DNA of 64,000 bases from Bryum argenteum (GCA_037043015.1 CM073322.1:7885601-7949600); one strand, 5' to 3'. Shown: positions 1-11,226, counted from the stretch's first letter. Numbers and translations are program-made. The notes: generated by a model from the letters alone, not told the origin.

Positions 1-1
1 A

Positions 2-1913
2 TCTGGGGATCCAGATTGGCACGTCAGGAGATTTAAGGTAATAGCACGCACGAACGGCATTTTTCAGCCCACGGACTTACAGAACATTTTTGGTACCACG
101 CTCCAAGGGAATCACATTAACTGGTACATTGACTTCGAATCTGAACACAGCAATGCCAGTTGGGAAGATATGGAGCGTAGTTTTTTGCACAAGTTTAGGA
201 AACTGAAGACAAGTTCGGAAGTCCTCCGAGCACTGGGATCAATTACGCAATCTACGAATGAGCCTGTGGATAAACTCTATGATCAATTCAAGCAGTTGGC
301 GGATAAACTTAGCCAACGACCCGAAGAAGAATATATGTGCGAATGGTTTAAAAAGGGGCTACTTCCTTGGATCCAACAGGGCATTGTCATACGGGGCGTG
401 AAAACGTTACCAGACATCCTATCCGCGGCCAATGACATCAGCCGAGAGCTCACGGCTATCAAACAGACACAAGCACCCATACTACCATTGCCCACAACAA
501 GGCAAGATGCTCGATTGGCACCCCCATTGTGTGACACATGCGGAAAAACACACCTAGGAAGGTGCTGGTACTCAAACAATGCAACCCCGCCCCAGGACCA
601 GAGACGTTCCAGAAATACCATGGCCGCGGTATACCCCGAGGAAATCAACGGGGATGCTTTCCAACCTGGCCGTACCGATGCATGCTGGGAATGCGGCGGC
701 TTAGATCACCGAAGAAGCCAGTGCCCAGTATTCAAACAAAGGTGGGCACAAAATCGGAGCAGTAACCCCCCGGGGTCCTCAAACACAAACGCCGCGGCAC
801 CAAGGAGAGGGGGAGTAACATTAACTGAGGTCCACGGGCCGGAGACGAATGTGTCCACGATATCCGCCTCCGCAGTAACCACGCGGTCCAAAGTAAACCT
901 TCCGAACCACGTGGTAGAGCACAGGAAACCATTTCCAGAAAATCACTGGGAACGGCTGCATAATCTGAGAAAGGACCTGCAGAAGGACCTGGAGACAACG
1001 TCTACGGATCAAGGACATGCCACGGACCCCACCTTGCAGCAGATACTCGATACCACTAATGTGACTATCACCTTGGCAAAATTAGTACAGATTAGCCCAG
1101 AATTGCAGCAATTCTTACAACGGGCTGTGGTGACTACAACCAAACCGGACCCCACATTCGTGGAGGTAAACGCCACCACCTTAGACCCGGACGCGGCAGT
1201 GATACATGTTCAGCTGGGAGGACAGACACTAACCAACGTCCTTGTCGATGGCGGATCGGGCGTAAACGTAATGAGCAATCATGTCCGAGAAGCGCTGGGG
1301 TTGCCACAACCCCGGAACGCCCGCTTCATATTACGCATGGCTAACGATGCCCCCGTCACGCCCCTGGGAATCCTGACCATGGTTGGAATTACAATACATG
1401 GGGTATCCACACCGGCAACCTTTGTGATTATCGAAATGCCCCCCGACAGCAGTTTTCCGGTCATATTAGGACGACCCTGGCTACGGGACATGCAGGCAAT
1501 CCACGACTGGACCAAGAATCACATCCGCATCCAACGCCACGGGAGAACCGTGGTCATACCTGTGGACAGTTGCCTTACTCGCGCCAAAATGAGCCAAATC
1601 AGAACCTCGGCGGGAACTGACTGGCCGGAAGAATTCACCAATGATCAGGAGGCCCTCGTACTCCACGTACATCCAAGTCTGGTCCCTGTGGCGGAAATAC
1701 ATCTAGCCAGCCTGGTGCAGGAGGAGGAAAAATTGGACATTCCCAAGCACTTCACCCGTGAGATATCCGAGGAAGTAGTGGTGAACGCTGTCCCCGCCAA
1801 AGCAGCATTACACCACGAAACCATTACAGGGTGGACGCACGGGGCCAAGGAGAGAGTCCAGTTAGTCAACCTTGGGACGGAGGACGATCCCAAATACATC
1901 AAAATCAACACCG
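2..1913 (+). pseudogene. gag-pro: gag capsid/nucleocapsid and aspartic protease of C1, partial
   Basis: The frame is open from base 2, so the N-terminus is outside the window. The first ~140 residues resemble the retrotransposon gag capsid domain (a WEDMERSF...KFRKLK segment and a long helical region). Two zinc-knuckle-like motifs follow: CDTCGKTHLGRC near 530-570 (CX2CX3HX3C) and CWECGGLDHRRSQC near 683-724 (CX2CX4HX4C). Further on, the protease active site reads VDGGSGVNVM near 1246-1274 and a conserved LGRPWL lies near 1466-1483. The frame runs about 60 bases into the inserted MITE and stops at 1972, so the protease-RT junction is broken. Gag, protease and RT were probably one polyprotein in the intact element. 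Confidence 0.88.
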
Positions 1914-2534
1914 GGGCAATGGTAAGCTTGGGGTATCACTTTTTGGACACACTAATTAGGTTATTTTATTGAAAGTCTCCAAAGTTTGTCTAATTTAGTC
2001 ATTTTAATCAAGTAAAAAGACCCTAAAATAGAAAATAAAATATCATGCACCTCACTGAAATCAAAGTATATATGCCTATAGATTTTCTTTTAGATTTTTT
2101 ATTTTTTTTGGATCCATTCATAGATGAGGGAAAAAGTGCTGAATTTGGGGATTTGCAGGCATTATAGTGCACAATGAATTAATTTTTTTATTATTAAATA
2201 TATTTTTTTGTATTCTATACAAGAAGATGTAGGTCATATTCAAAAATTATATTAAAATAAAAATGGTTGATATTCCATTTGCTTGATTCAATGGATTTTA
2301 GATTATTGGGACATGACTTACTTTTTCAACTAAAAAATCAAATAAAATTACTCCAAATTATTTTTTTTAATTTTTAATTTTTTTTCTTGATACATTATAA
2401 GTATAGACAACTAAAACCACATCTAATGAAGTCTTATTGTATTACAGTTTAAAAATGGATATGTTTGTCACACCAGCATAGAGTGCAATTGTTCATGGGA
2501 CAACCTTTTTGGGTACCCCAACCAGACTATCACC
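1914..2534. mobile_element. AT-rich 621-bp MITE-like insertion in pol of C1
   Basis: The AT-rich composition breaks sharply from the GC-rich flanks. Copies C1 and C2 align on both sides, and C2 lacks this segment (its uninterrupted site is near 20640). The insert is flanked by CACCG at 1909-1913 and 2535-2539. Its first and last ~23 bases form imperfect inverted repeats (about 16 of 23 matching), best seen as TTGGGGTATC at 1928-1937 against GGTACCCCAA at 2512-2521. It has no coding capacity. I read it as a non-autonomous DNA transposon. The superfamily is unclear, because a 5-bp duplication fits neither Harbinger (3 bp) nor hAT (8 bp) cleanly. Confidence 0.7.
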
Positions 2535-4080
2535 CACCGATGCGCCACCAGCCATCAAAAACGCAGCCATTGCCTTGTTCCACGAATACCGAGATATATT
2601 TGCGTGGAACCACGAAGATCTCAAGGGTATACCCAATGCCCTGGCCGAGCACACCATCGATCTCCTCCCCGGGGCAACCCCAGTGAGGCGCTATAGAATG
2701 AACCCAAATTACGCTGCTCGGGTCAAGGCAGAGCTTGACAAACTACTCCACGCAAAATTTATCTCCCCCGTGGACGCGGCACCGTGGCTCTCACCCATGG
2801 TAATTATCCCCAAGAAAAACGGCACATTGCGCATCTGCGTGGATTTCCGGAAACTTAATGCGGCAACAAAAAAGGATCATTATCCACTGCCGTACATGGA
2901 GGAGATCATCGACGAGGTAGCAGGACACGAGATGTACTCGTTCCTCGACTGCTTTTCGGGATACTACCAAGTGGCCATGGCAGAACAGGACAAAGGCAAA
3001 ACAGCCTTCTCCACGGAATGGGGCCCGTACCAGTTCGAAAGGATGCCCTTCGGGGCCAAAAACGCACCCATGACATTCCAACGTGTCATGGAACTAATCT
3101 TCAGGCCATACCTTAAACGATTCTTCCGAATCTACCTAGATGACGGCACCGTTTATGGGAAAATGACCGACCACGTTGCTCATCTCAGACAAATTTTCCA
3201 CGCATGTAGAGCCAACGGGGTCAGTCTCAACGCAGATAAGTGCATGTTTCTATATTTCGCCGGGGTGATCCTTGGGTACATCGTATGTAAACATGGTAAA
3301 CTACCGGACCCCGAGAAGATCAAAGACATCCTGGGCATGACACCCCCGTTGAATCAGAAGGGGGTACAAAGATTTTTAGGCTTGGCACAGTTCAACCGCA
3401 TCTACATTGAGAAGCTGGCGCACATCACCGCCCCGATCACTGCGTTGAACCACGCCAAGTATTCCTACCCCCGGGACTGGACCCCGGAAGCACAGGCGGC
3501 ACTAGAAAAAATAAAACATGCGTACTCTAACGCACCCATACTCATCGCCCCGGATTGGTCCAAACCATTTCACGTACACACCGACGCATCCAACATTGCC
3601 GTGGGAGTAATGTTAGCCCAAAATATAAATGGCAAACACGATCAACCCGTGGCTTACGCCAGCCGACTACTCAACCAAGCTGAACGGAACTACTCGACCA
3701 CGGAACGGGAAGCTCTGGCGATGATCTACGCTGTCAAAAAATTTCGGCATTATCTCCTCGGAAAGAAATTCCGGTTCATGGTCGATCATCACAGTCTGTC
3801 GTACCTCGTCAACCAAACCTTGGTCACAGGGAGAGTGGCGCGGTGGATTATGATACTACTCGAATACGATTTCGAAGTAGTATACGTCCCGGGGAAGCGA
3901 CACATCGTGGCCGACTATCTGTCCAGGGACACTAACACCACCGCGGAAGGAATCGATGATTCCTTTAACGAAGCCTACGTACAGGCTGCACAAATAACAA
4001 CGGACCCGACGAGTACGGGGATGATTGGAGGACCGATATTATCCGGTACCTTACCACCGGCATTACCCCCGGGGACTTGA
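2535..4080 (+). pseudogene. pol: reverse transcriptase and RNase H of C1
   Basis: The frame resumes after the MITE. RT motifs in order: a MNPNYAARVKAELDKLL segment, SPMVIIPKKNG, RICVDFRKLN, YSFLDCFSGYYQV, FERMPFGAKNAP, and a catalytic box IYLDDGTVYG near 3130-3160 in place of the common YIDD. RNase H follows with VHTDASN, TEREALAMIY and FMVDHHSL, supplying the acidic active-site residues, then PGKRHIVADYLSR. A TGA at 4078-4080 ends the frame, while the next coding segment continues in another frame from about 4077. That implies a single indel. Product: copies element RNA to DNA in a virus-like particle. Confidence 0.92.
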
Positions 4081-6062
4081 CCGGCACGCGAAAGATCAGT
4101 TTCGTGCAGACAACCTTGCCATACACCGTGGTCCAAGGAAAGCTATACAGACGTGGACCTGACCAAGAAATACGGTTGTGCGTCCCAACCCAGCAACAGC
4201 AACAAATCATCGAGCACCTCCATGATGGACCCGCGGGAGGGCACCAGGGTACAGACACCACGATAAAAAAGATACTATCTGCCAAATACTGGTGGCCGAC
4301 GCTTCACAAGGACGTGTTTAACTACGTCAAAAATTGCCACGCCTGCCAAGTCTCCACGACGAATTTCCAACACCAAGGCAGAGTACCGTTGAAATCTATA
4401 CCACCCCTCGGGCCATTCCAAAGATGGGGGCTGGATTTCGTGGGGCCAATCAAACCAGTGACAAGCCAGGGGTACAAATATATCCTCGTAGCCACGGATT
4501 ATACCACAAAGTGGGTCGAGGCTAAACCCCTGCGAACCAACACCGCGGTGGTCACAACATCGTTTATTTATGAAAACATAATTACAAGGTTTGGGTGCCC
4601 CCTGGAGATAGTATCTGACCAAGGCACACATTTTGTAAACACGGTCATCCAAGACCTCCTCGACAATCACATCATCCAGCATCGAACCAGCACCGTGTAT
4701 TACCCCCAAGGAAATGGCCAAGCAGAGTCGACAAACAAGACATTAATCAACATGCTCAAACGATTTGTGCATGCGAACCAGGCAGACTGGGACGATTGCT
4801 TACCAGCTGCGCTGTGGGCATACCGCGTAGCCATCAAAACCGCCACGAATGCCAGTCCATTTGAAATGGTCTATGGCACCCAACCACTGCTACCCACGGA
4901 ATACATAGTACCGACATTCCAGACCCTCCAGCCCAGGGATTATACACCACACAGGGTACTGGCAGCCCGTATCAGAGATCTCCACCACCTGGAGGAAATT
5001 CGAACCACGGCAGCCACCCACGTACTGCACAAACAAGCCTTGTCAGCTCGGCATTTCCAAGGCACACAACCCCCGCGGGTGTCCCAAAAGGGTGACCAAG
5101 TACTGTGGTGCCCCAGGGACCCAAAACTCAAAAGATCAAAGTTTGAATCAATATGGCATGGCCCCTACACTGTTCAACTGGCGTTACCTAACAACACGGT
5201 CCTCCTCGTCAACGGCCCATATTACGACCCCCACGCCACCATCGTCAATTCGGCAAAATTAAAACAGTATCATACCACGACACCACAAATCACAACCGCC
5301 CTCAGCCTCCAAGATATTCACACCACTCTGGCAGCCGAAGCAACATCCGTGGAAGACGACCCCGGGGTACAGCAACTTCCCGAAGAACAATCCCAAGAAG
5401 CCATGGACATCCAATCCGAAACGCTTCACGACCAAGGCATCAGGGCACGCCAGGCACAAACCCGGGGGGACAACCACGGGCAGACACACACAAAACCCAA
5501 GGGGACAATACACACGCAGGCCACCCGAGGACAAACCCAAGAATACACTGACACTACAGCAGCAAAGCAGAGAACAACCCCATGGGACCTAGCCGCGGAA
5601 GGGGCCTCCCCCGCCTCGGCCATACCCATACACATCCCATGTGCATACATAAACCACATCCACGTCATCCAGGAACTAGGCTCAGAAAGTCACAGTCGCC
5701 ACCCGACTACCGAGACATGGCAAATCAGTACCATAATTACCCCCCAAGATCTTCCCGAGGCATCACCACCTTATTCCCCTACCGAGGCATCATTACCTGA
5801 TTATACCGCCGAGGCCTCATCACTCCCCATCATAAAAGCAGACACCGCCGCCACGGACAGGTCTCTCATTATCACCACTCTCGCCATTCCGCAGCCAGCA
5901 AGAGCTCAAGTACCGAGGGTTTTGCCGGGGAGAAGACACATTCGCGCACCACCGCCATCATCCGTTTCGCTCAGCGCTTGTAGTGATCCACATTCTCTCT
6001 TCCCCTCGCTCACACACACTTGCTTTCCACGTTCGGACCCCCCGGTGCAGGTTTTAGCAGCC
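4077..6062 (+). CDS. int: integrase of C1 with long C-terminal linker
   Basis: The zinc-binding HHCC region includes [10 protein letters not shown] and CHACQ near 4220-4350. The DDE core shows [10 protein letters not shown] with [11 protein letters not shown] (first Asp), [10 protein letters not shown] near 4610-4640 (second Asp) and a Glu in [12 protein letters not shown] near 4706-4740. A basic C-terminal domain with a W-x-GPY turn follows (near 5155-5170). No chromodomain is seen. Instead a ~250-residue low-complexity segment rich in Q, T, P and H (about 5290-6000) continues without a stop into the accessory domain. Product: inserts element cDNA into chromosomes. The frame is open to 7850, so integrase and accessory protein could be made as one polyprotein. 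Confidence 0.9.
6048..6062 (+). promoter_or_regulatory. candidate 3' splice site before the accessory ORF
   Basis: A C/T-rich stretch (about 5990-6040) ends in GTGCAG at 6045-6050. It is followed after 12 bases by an ATG in good context (GCCATGGC, ATG at 6063). This layout fits an accessory protein translated from a spliced subgenomic RNA, as for envelope-like ORFs of other plant LTR elements. In C2 the equivalent bases read GTGCGG, so the AG is lost there or miscalled. Inference only; no donor was identified. Confidence 0.35.
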
Positions 6063-8450
6063 ATGGCGCGCGGTGCTCCCCGGGATCAGAAACCTCTGTA
6101 CGTGCCTCGACAGATCGCGGAGTGGAAAAAGTACCCAGACGTGGAATGGCTAACGCAGGCGGGGTTATTTCGCTACGCCAGCCACCTCCGCGACACAATC
6201 GACCTCGGTCGATGTCGTGCTTTTATCGCCTCGATGCGGGAGCGGCAGTTGGAGGATCCCAACAACAGGGACGTGGCCGGGGTTGTGGAGGGGGTCCTTG
6301 TCCGATACTCCCCGCGATACCTGTATCAATTTTTCGGGTGGGATGGCACGGGAGTCACAAGCTGGGCTCCGCACAGCAGCAATTTGCCGCAGCCCGACAC
6401 CACGGTCTACACCCACGGGTACCCAGCACAGGGGGATGGCAAGTTTGATGTCTACGAGATCACGCGTAGCAATCCAAAACTGCCCGACCCGTGGTTCGGC
6501 AGAATCCGTGGGATCCTTAGTCAAGTATTTTTTCGAAACGACTGCAACGCAGTACACCCGAATCAACTCGCGTTGTGTGTCATGGCGGGCCGGGGAGAGA
6601 AGATCAACTGGGGAAAACTCGTGGATGGAAACGCAGTAAGCCAAATCCAGGGGCATGTCCACAGCGATACATACGAGAGCCCCATAGCCCCGTTCCTGAC
6701 CCAGTTTATTGGCCATTTTTTGGACTACCACAGGGCAAACCATCACCCGTGGACCATGGGTACTTTCTTGGATGTGCAGCGGGAAATCGCAGAGGCTGCG
6801 AGGCCAAGTACGACACCGCCCCACAGAGGCAAGCGCCCACGCACCGAGGAAGCCGAGGTGGCTGACGCAGGCCCCATGGAGGTAGCCAGTACATCCACGG
6901 CCACACAGTTTGGCCCGCGAGCCACGGCGTTCGAAGTGCAGAAACGCACCATCGAGACATGCATGGAGGACATCCTCAATTTCCTCCATGCCATCGAGCA
7001 GCAGCAGCAGACCGCCACGGCAAAATATAAGGAGTGGGAGACGCGACACAAACGACACACCGCCCAGCTGGTGCAAACCACCCAGGCCGCGGCTCACAAA
7101 ACCATGGCGGAGTACAAGATGGAAGTACAGCTGCACACAGAGCAGCTACAAGGGCAGGTAACCTCCCTGCGCAACCAACTCAACACGAGGGATCTGGAGC
7201 TGCAGGCTGCCACGGAACGAGCCAAGTCCTTCAAAGACCAGGGTGCCAGAGATCGAGAAAGGATTGAGCGGTTGGACCGCCAAACGACCGAACTCGTGGC
7301 ACAATGTAAAGCGCTCACCGAGGAACTAGCACTCAAATCCTCGGCCCCGGCACCCCGCACCATGGACGTGGAATCGATACAACGGCATCGCCAGGAGGTG
7401 GACGACGCCCGGGAGAATTTCGAGGCCAACAAACTGGCCTGGACAAACCACGCGGCCCGAGTGATAGCCACCACGGCCTATCAACTCCTGCGGACCACGT
7501 CACTCACATCCGAGGAACCCCCCGCATCGTTCCTCGATCAGTGCACCGGAGATGCACTCATCACGTTGGACCTGGAGAGCTCCGACAATAACTGGGGTAG
7601 CCAAGGGGAGCCATTCCTCGGAGAAGATGAGGACACCCAGCACCAGGAGGAGCCGGCATTGACACAAACCCAGGCACACACCCACGAGGAGGATTACGAC
7701 GCACAGGAGGAGGACACCCACGCACAGCAAACCCACGCACAAGCAGAACACAGGGACATGGACGCTGACTCCGGGGAAGGGATGTACGAATTCTCAACAC
7801 AAATCGGAGATGAGAGAGTGGACATACCCGAGGGGTTTACGGACCATGAATAGACGCCACACCAGTCTCCGCGGCAGCACACCACAGCAAGTTCACCGCA
7901 GTACCATCTCCCGGTTCTGTCCCTCCCAACACAATACGAGTCCCCGGTCAGGCAAAACGCTGACGGTACTTACCCGTGGCCAAGGCGGGTCGAATCTCCC
8001 ATGACTCCCTCGAATCCTCTGCCGGTATTTTCTCCATTGCGATCGAGGCCTTCCCCCCAGTCCTTGGCTCGGCACAGGCAGGTCATCCTCCAGCAGGAGG
8101 AGCACGACGGTTGGAACATCGAGGACCCGGACGAGGACGGGGATGAGGCCTCGGAGTCAATGCATTTTGTCTTGAAATACTTTCACGAACACCCCGACCT
8201 CGCAGCACATTATACGGACCCCGAAGCACAAGGCCGACAATGCCCGACGTGCAACAGGACATTGGGAGGCACGGTATTTGATGTTTACACCCACGCGCTC
8301 AATTTCCGTGGCAATCACGTTCTGGTACATCGAGCCGTGGCCGAGGCACTTCGGCGGATCCACAACGATGAGGAACCCCCTCGCAGCGGCCGGCAACTTC
8401 CCCGAGAACAGGCCAGGCCGAACAGGAGGCCCGCCCCCACACGACGCTGA
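6063..8450 (+). pseudogene. accessory ORF of C1: plant-transposon-protein-like domain, coiled coil, CxxC module; one amber codon
   Basis: The putative start MARGAPRD is followed by about 240 residues including [18 protein letters not shown] and a segment with [12 protein letters not shown] near 6605-6640. The layout resembles the 'putative plant transposon protein' family often found 3' of pol in plant gypsy elements. About 6950-7480 is strongly heptad-like ([15 protein letters not shown] onward) and should form a long coiled coil. An acidic QEED-rich tail follows. A TAG at 7851-7853 breaks the frame. C3 has CAG at this position, so it is probably a C-to-T change. After the TAG the same frame runs to 8450 and ends in a compact module, CPTCNRTLGG...H...H, that could bind zinc. 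Function unknown. Confidence 0.6.
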
Positions 8451-8480
8451 CACAGCAATTCGGGACGAATTGCACTCTGC

Positions 8481-8494
8481 GAGGGAGGGCAAAA
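8481..8494 (+). other. polypurine tract of C1
   Basis: GAGGGAGGGCAAAA directly precedes the 3' LTR and is the expected priming site for plus-strand DNA. The matching position in C2 (14734 on, minus strand) also reads as a purine run. Confidence 0.75.
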
Positions 8495-9289
8495 TGTTAC
8501 CCGCCATGGCACGCGGGTATCATCACCGAAGACCAACAGCCACGGAGAAGACCAGAACTTAACAACCACGGGGCTCGAGGCCGAGGCAGTGACAGAGGAC
8601 CACGAGGATCGAGACCATGGGTGCAGGCAGTTAAGATCGAACAACAGCGCAAGCATTAGGTTTTATTATAAAGAGGGGTAGAATTTACACAATAGGCAGT
8701 TCTGTATCGCACGGACTTAGTGATAGCGCTGCGAGCACTTGGCCGCGATTACATGTAGCCAAATTGGGCATTTTCACTGATCAATGCAATACGGGCTCAC
8801 GCCCATTTCTATCCTACTTGTCTATCCTCTAAACTCCCCTTTTCTTGCTTCTACTGTGGAATACCCTAGCTCGGACACTCACCACGACGCCGAGGAAATC
8901 CTTGGACCGACTGTGTCGGGAATCCACACCGTGGCTAAAGAAGGCGCTGGTACCATTGCTCCCGCACCCTCACGACAGTCACGCCACGGACGATCGCCTT
9001 GGCCGGGGAAGCTCTCTCTGAGAGCGACGTCGCAAGACCGCAGCCCTGTGGCACCACGGCGCAGCACCCTCACAGGACCTCCTCCGCGTGAACTCGTTCG
9101 ATCGTACTAATCAAACCGTGATTACGGTTGGTGAGTCAACGGGTCTCGCGGCATACCCTGACCTTCTCCTTCCCCGGGGATTACCGTGATATCAAACCAC
9201 GCACCCGGTCATCTCTTGCACTCTGCCACCCCCCCTGTTCCTCCCTTCCCCGCACCTCGGGCACCTCCATACTTGTACCCCGGCTAACA
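8495..9289 (+). repeat. 3' LTR of C1 (795 bp)
   Basis: Starts TGTTACCCGCC and ends CGGCTAACA, giving the inverted terminal TGTTA/TAACA that also bounds the C2 and C3 LTRs. Length matches those LTRs (795-797 bp). The first ~200 bp align with C2, but the rest is strongly diverged, so C1 belongs to an older or different subfamily. A TATAAAG at 8667-8673 is a candidate core promoter in U3. Confidence 0.85.
8667..8673 (+). promoter_or_regulatory. candidate TATA box in C1 LTR
   Basis: TATAAAG follows TTTTAT about 170 bp into the LTR. The same region of C2/C3 reads TTATTATAAG in element orientation, so the element is conserved despite the divergence of the LTR around it. Confidence 0.4.
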
Positions 9290-9386
9290 ATCTCCCTCAT
9301 CTCGGATCTCCCTCAATTTTCAAGAAACCGGTAATGAATATTTAATTCATGGTCATTCCCGCCATTTCTCAGGCCAGGACCCATCA

Positions 9387-9393
9387 TATAAAT
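9387..9393 (+). promoter_or_regulatory. candidate TATA box in flanking DNA
   Basis: TATAAAT lies in a plain promoter-like setting about 100 bp beyond the C1 LTR. No start site or CCAAT box could be confirmed. It would drive rightward transcription toward the ORF at 39075 in the uninterrupted locus. Confidence 0.25.
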
Positions 9394-9996
9394 CTGTGTT
9401 CCACATTCTCTTTTGATTCCGTCTGACTTACAGTAGTAGCACTCGCCCATGCCATTCTCTGCAGAACATTACGTATTTTGATTTCATTGTGTCACGCAGT
9501 GTTTGTGTGAATGGAGTTGATGCTGGAGCTAGGGTTCTTCTAGTTGGGGGAGACAATCTTTTGTATCGGTAGCAAAGTGTCGGCGGTTCAATCTGGAGTT
9601 GATGGCTACTGGCTACTGATCTTGAAATTTTAGTTCGACGTGTTACCAAGAACTTGCGATTTCGGCATCAGACATCTGCTGCACAAGACGACCTCGCCGC
9701 TGATTGAGGTACATTGCTCAATATCCAATACCAATCTTGAAGTTTTCATTAGAACAGCTAGTGGATTCTGTAATCGTGTCTTAGTACTAGATTGCATTCT
9801 ATGCCAGAGGAAGTCATCACAGTCCTCTTAGTCATTCTTTATGAAAAGGTCTTGTTGAGTTGTAATTGTTCTTCATAATCAGTAAGCACTCTTAGGTCGA
9901 CCGAGGGAAGATCTTGTATAGAATCTGTGAGAAGGATGATCACAGCAAGCTCAAGATTACAATAGTTGTGGTGGATTTGTTGTGGTGTAATTCATA

Positions 9997-10242
9997 TTAC
10001 ACCTTGATTGGATCAGAGTAAGCCTGTGAGTATCTGAATTGAGTGCCCATCATATGATAATGGCATTCCCAGGTTTCAGAGCTTTCTTCATCTGCCCCAA
10101 TCTCTTCTGATATTACGGCCATTTCTGCATAGGTGATTTGGTTGTAGTAGCTCATGAATTCTCGGAAGTGGATCTCGAGTTTAAGTTTCTGCAGTTCTAC
10201 TATTTTCGTGTTATGACAGAGGGCTGCACGGATGGTTTCCAA
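9997..10242 (-). CDS. short minus-strand open frame, possible exon, unrecognised
   Basis: About 81 codons are open with a fairly protein-like composition (charged, mixed residues, for example YYNQITYAEMAVISEE). There is no ATG start and no recognisable family. It may be an exon of an unseen minus-strand gene or a chance frame. Listed only because this stretch has no better candidate. Confidence 0.15.
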   Translation of the reverse strand: METIRAALCHNTKIVELQKLKLEIHFREFMSYYNQITYAEMAVISEEIGADEESSETWECHYHMMGTQFRYSQAYSDPIKV

Positions 10243-10461
10243 CGCTTAGTTATCAATATTGAGGAATCGGAGCGAGAATACTTCTTACTTAATTAACATT
10301 TTACTCCCCACCCACCCTATTTGCAGGCTGAGCATCAATGGGAATTCGATCACCTCGAATCACCCGGCCTGGATGAACAGATGCTTTGACAGTATGACAG
10401 CCATTTCCTGCTGCGCGTTTCTCAGAATCGATGCGGCGTTGACTGTCTCCTTTCCTTATGT

Positions 10462-10763
10462 ATCGGGCGATCCCCCGATAGACCCGACGAGGCTGTTGCT
10501 GATACCATCATCGGACGATCCCCCGATACACTGTCTTCACTGTTGTGATTGCAGTCACCGAGGATATCCTCGACTGTGGGTGGATTGATCTGTTGTCGAT
10601 AGCATCGGGCGGTCCCCCGATACACCCGACGAGGTTGTTGTTGATGCTAATATCGGGCGATCCCCCGATACAGTGGCTAGAATGATTTGATTGGAATTAC
10701 CGAGGAAATCATCGAGTGTGGTTCGACTGATCCTTTGACGACAGCATCGGGCGGTCCCCCGAT
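10462..10763. repeat. tandem palindrome array, left half (five 18-bp dyads)
   Basis: Five copies of ATCGGGCGATCCCCCGAT or close variants start at 10462, 10510, 10604, 10652 and 10746. The spacing alternates exactly 48, 94, 48, 94, so the true repeat is 142 bp with two dyads per unit. Interdyad sequence is also conserved (ACCCGACGAGG near 10481 and 10623; a GAGG-ATATCCTCGA or GAGGAAATCATCGA block near 10559 and 10702). Each dyad is a near-perfect palindrome around a central GATC or GGTC. Element D inserted 16 bp after the fifth dyad; the array resumes at 38755. Confidence 0.85.
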
Positions 10764-11121
10764 AAGTGAAGGAGATTCTTGTGATGAGAAAAGAGCTTTA
10801 ATTAGGCTCAAATGTCCAATAGAATGTAAAAAGGGTTATAATTAGATAAGACAAATAGACAAGATAGGAAATAATAGGACAAAATGGTTTTAGAAATAGA
10901 AAGGTGGATCTCAAAAGGTCTACATATGTACCTTTTCGTCTTAAGAGAGATAAAAGGTGTGGGAAGACAAGACATTCTTGTCTACACCCTTCTCTCCGTG
11001 TATTCCACTTAGAACAATTTTAATTCATTAATACACTTTACATTTCAAGCTTTAAGATTGTTCATAGTTGTTTAAAGTGTAAGTGTAAATCTCATTACTC
11101 CGGGAGTAATAAGAAGGCGAG

Positions 11122-11226
11122 TGCCGGAAGCGGACTTCAACAAAGAGCCATTGAAGCAAGAGGCTTCAATTGTGCCGGAAGCGAAATCCAACAAAGAAGA
11201 GCAATTGAAGCAAGAGGCTTCAATTG
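11122..11226 (+). repeat. duplicated 51-bp unit, each with a hairpin, in D LTR
   Basis: TGCCGGAAGCG begins units at 11122 and 11173. Each ends in a stem-loop. The second, 11202-11226, pairs CAATTGAAGC with GCTTCAATTG around the loop AAGAG (10 of 10). The first (11149-11172) has 9 paired bases. The duplication is present in both LTRs. A structured RNA signal is possible. Confidence 0.7.

Larger units (their letters stand above)
1..9289 (+). mobile_element. Ty3/gypsy LTR retrotransposon, family C copy 1 (C1), 5' end outside window
   Basis: Reading 5' to 3' this copy holds gag, aspartic protease, reverse transcriptase, RNase H, integrase, a long accessory region, a purine tract and a 3' LTR. 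Its proteins match those of the antisense copies C2 (13938-23875) and C3 (from 61354). The primer site seen in C2 starts TGGCGACC, like the tRNA-Arg-type sites of the Tat/Ogre lineage, and Tat elements also tend to carry extra ORFs. The lineage assignment is therefore an inference. There is no chromodomain. Pol is broken by a 621-bp insertion, a frame change near 4077 and an amber codon at 7851. The 5' LTR and the left target duplication lie outside the window. Confidence 0.93.
9290..10779. other. non-retroelement flanking DNA, left part
   Basis: Between the C1 LTR and element D there is ~1.5 kb without retroelement similarity that I can see. It continues at 38742 once D is removed. Its first part has a TATAAAT at 9387-9393 and a CTAGGGTTCTT-type 5'-leader-like stretch near 9530-9545, which would suit a plus-strand promoter and leader. 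TTTGCAG at 10319-10325 could be a splice acceptor. The right end (10462-10763) is the palindrome array described separately. No convincing exon was found. Confidence 0.4.

Noticed and set aside
6165..7136. 323-codon minus-strand open frame opposite the C1 accessory ORF
   Set aside because: It mirrors the coding strand of a conserved family C region, has no homologue-like motif, and is not kept as an open frame in C2 or C3. Antisense shadow of a GC-rich gene.
10462..10763. CRISPR-like array
   Set aside because: Repeats are 18-bp palindromes with conserved, alternating 30/76-bp spacers in a eukaryotic setting, and no cas genes exist. Not a CRISPR.
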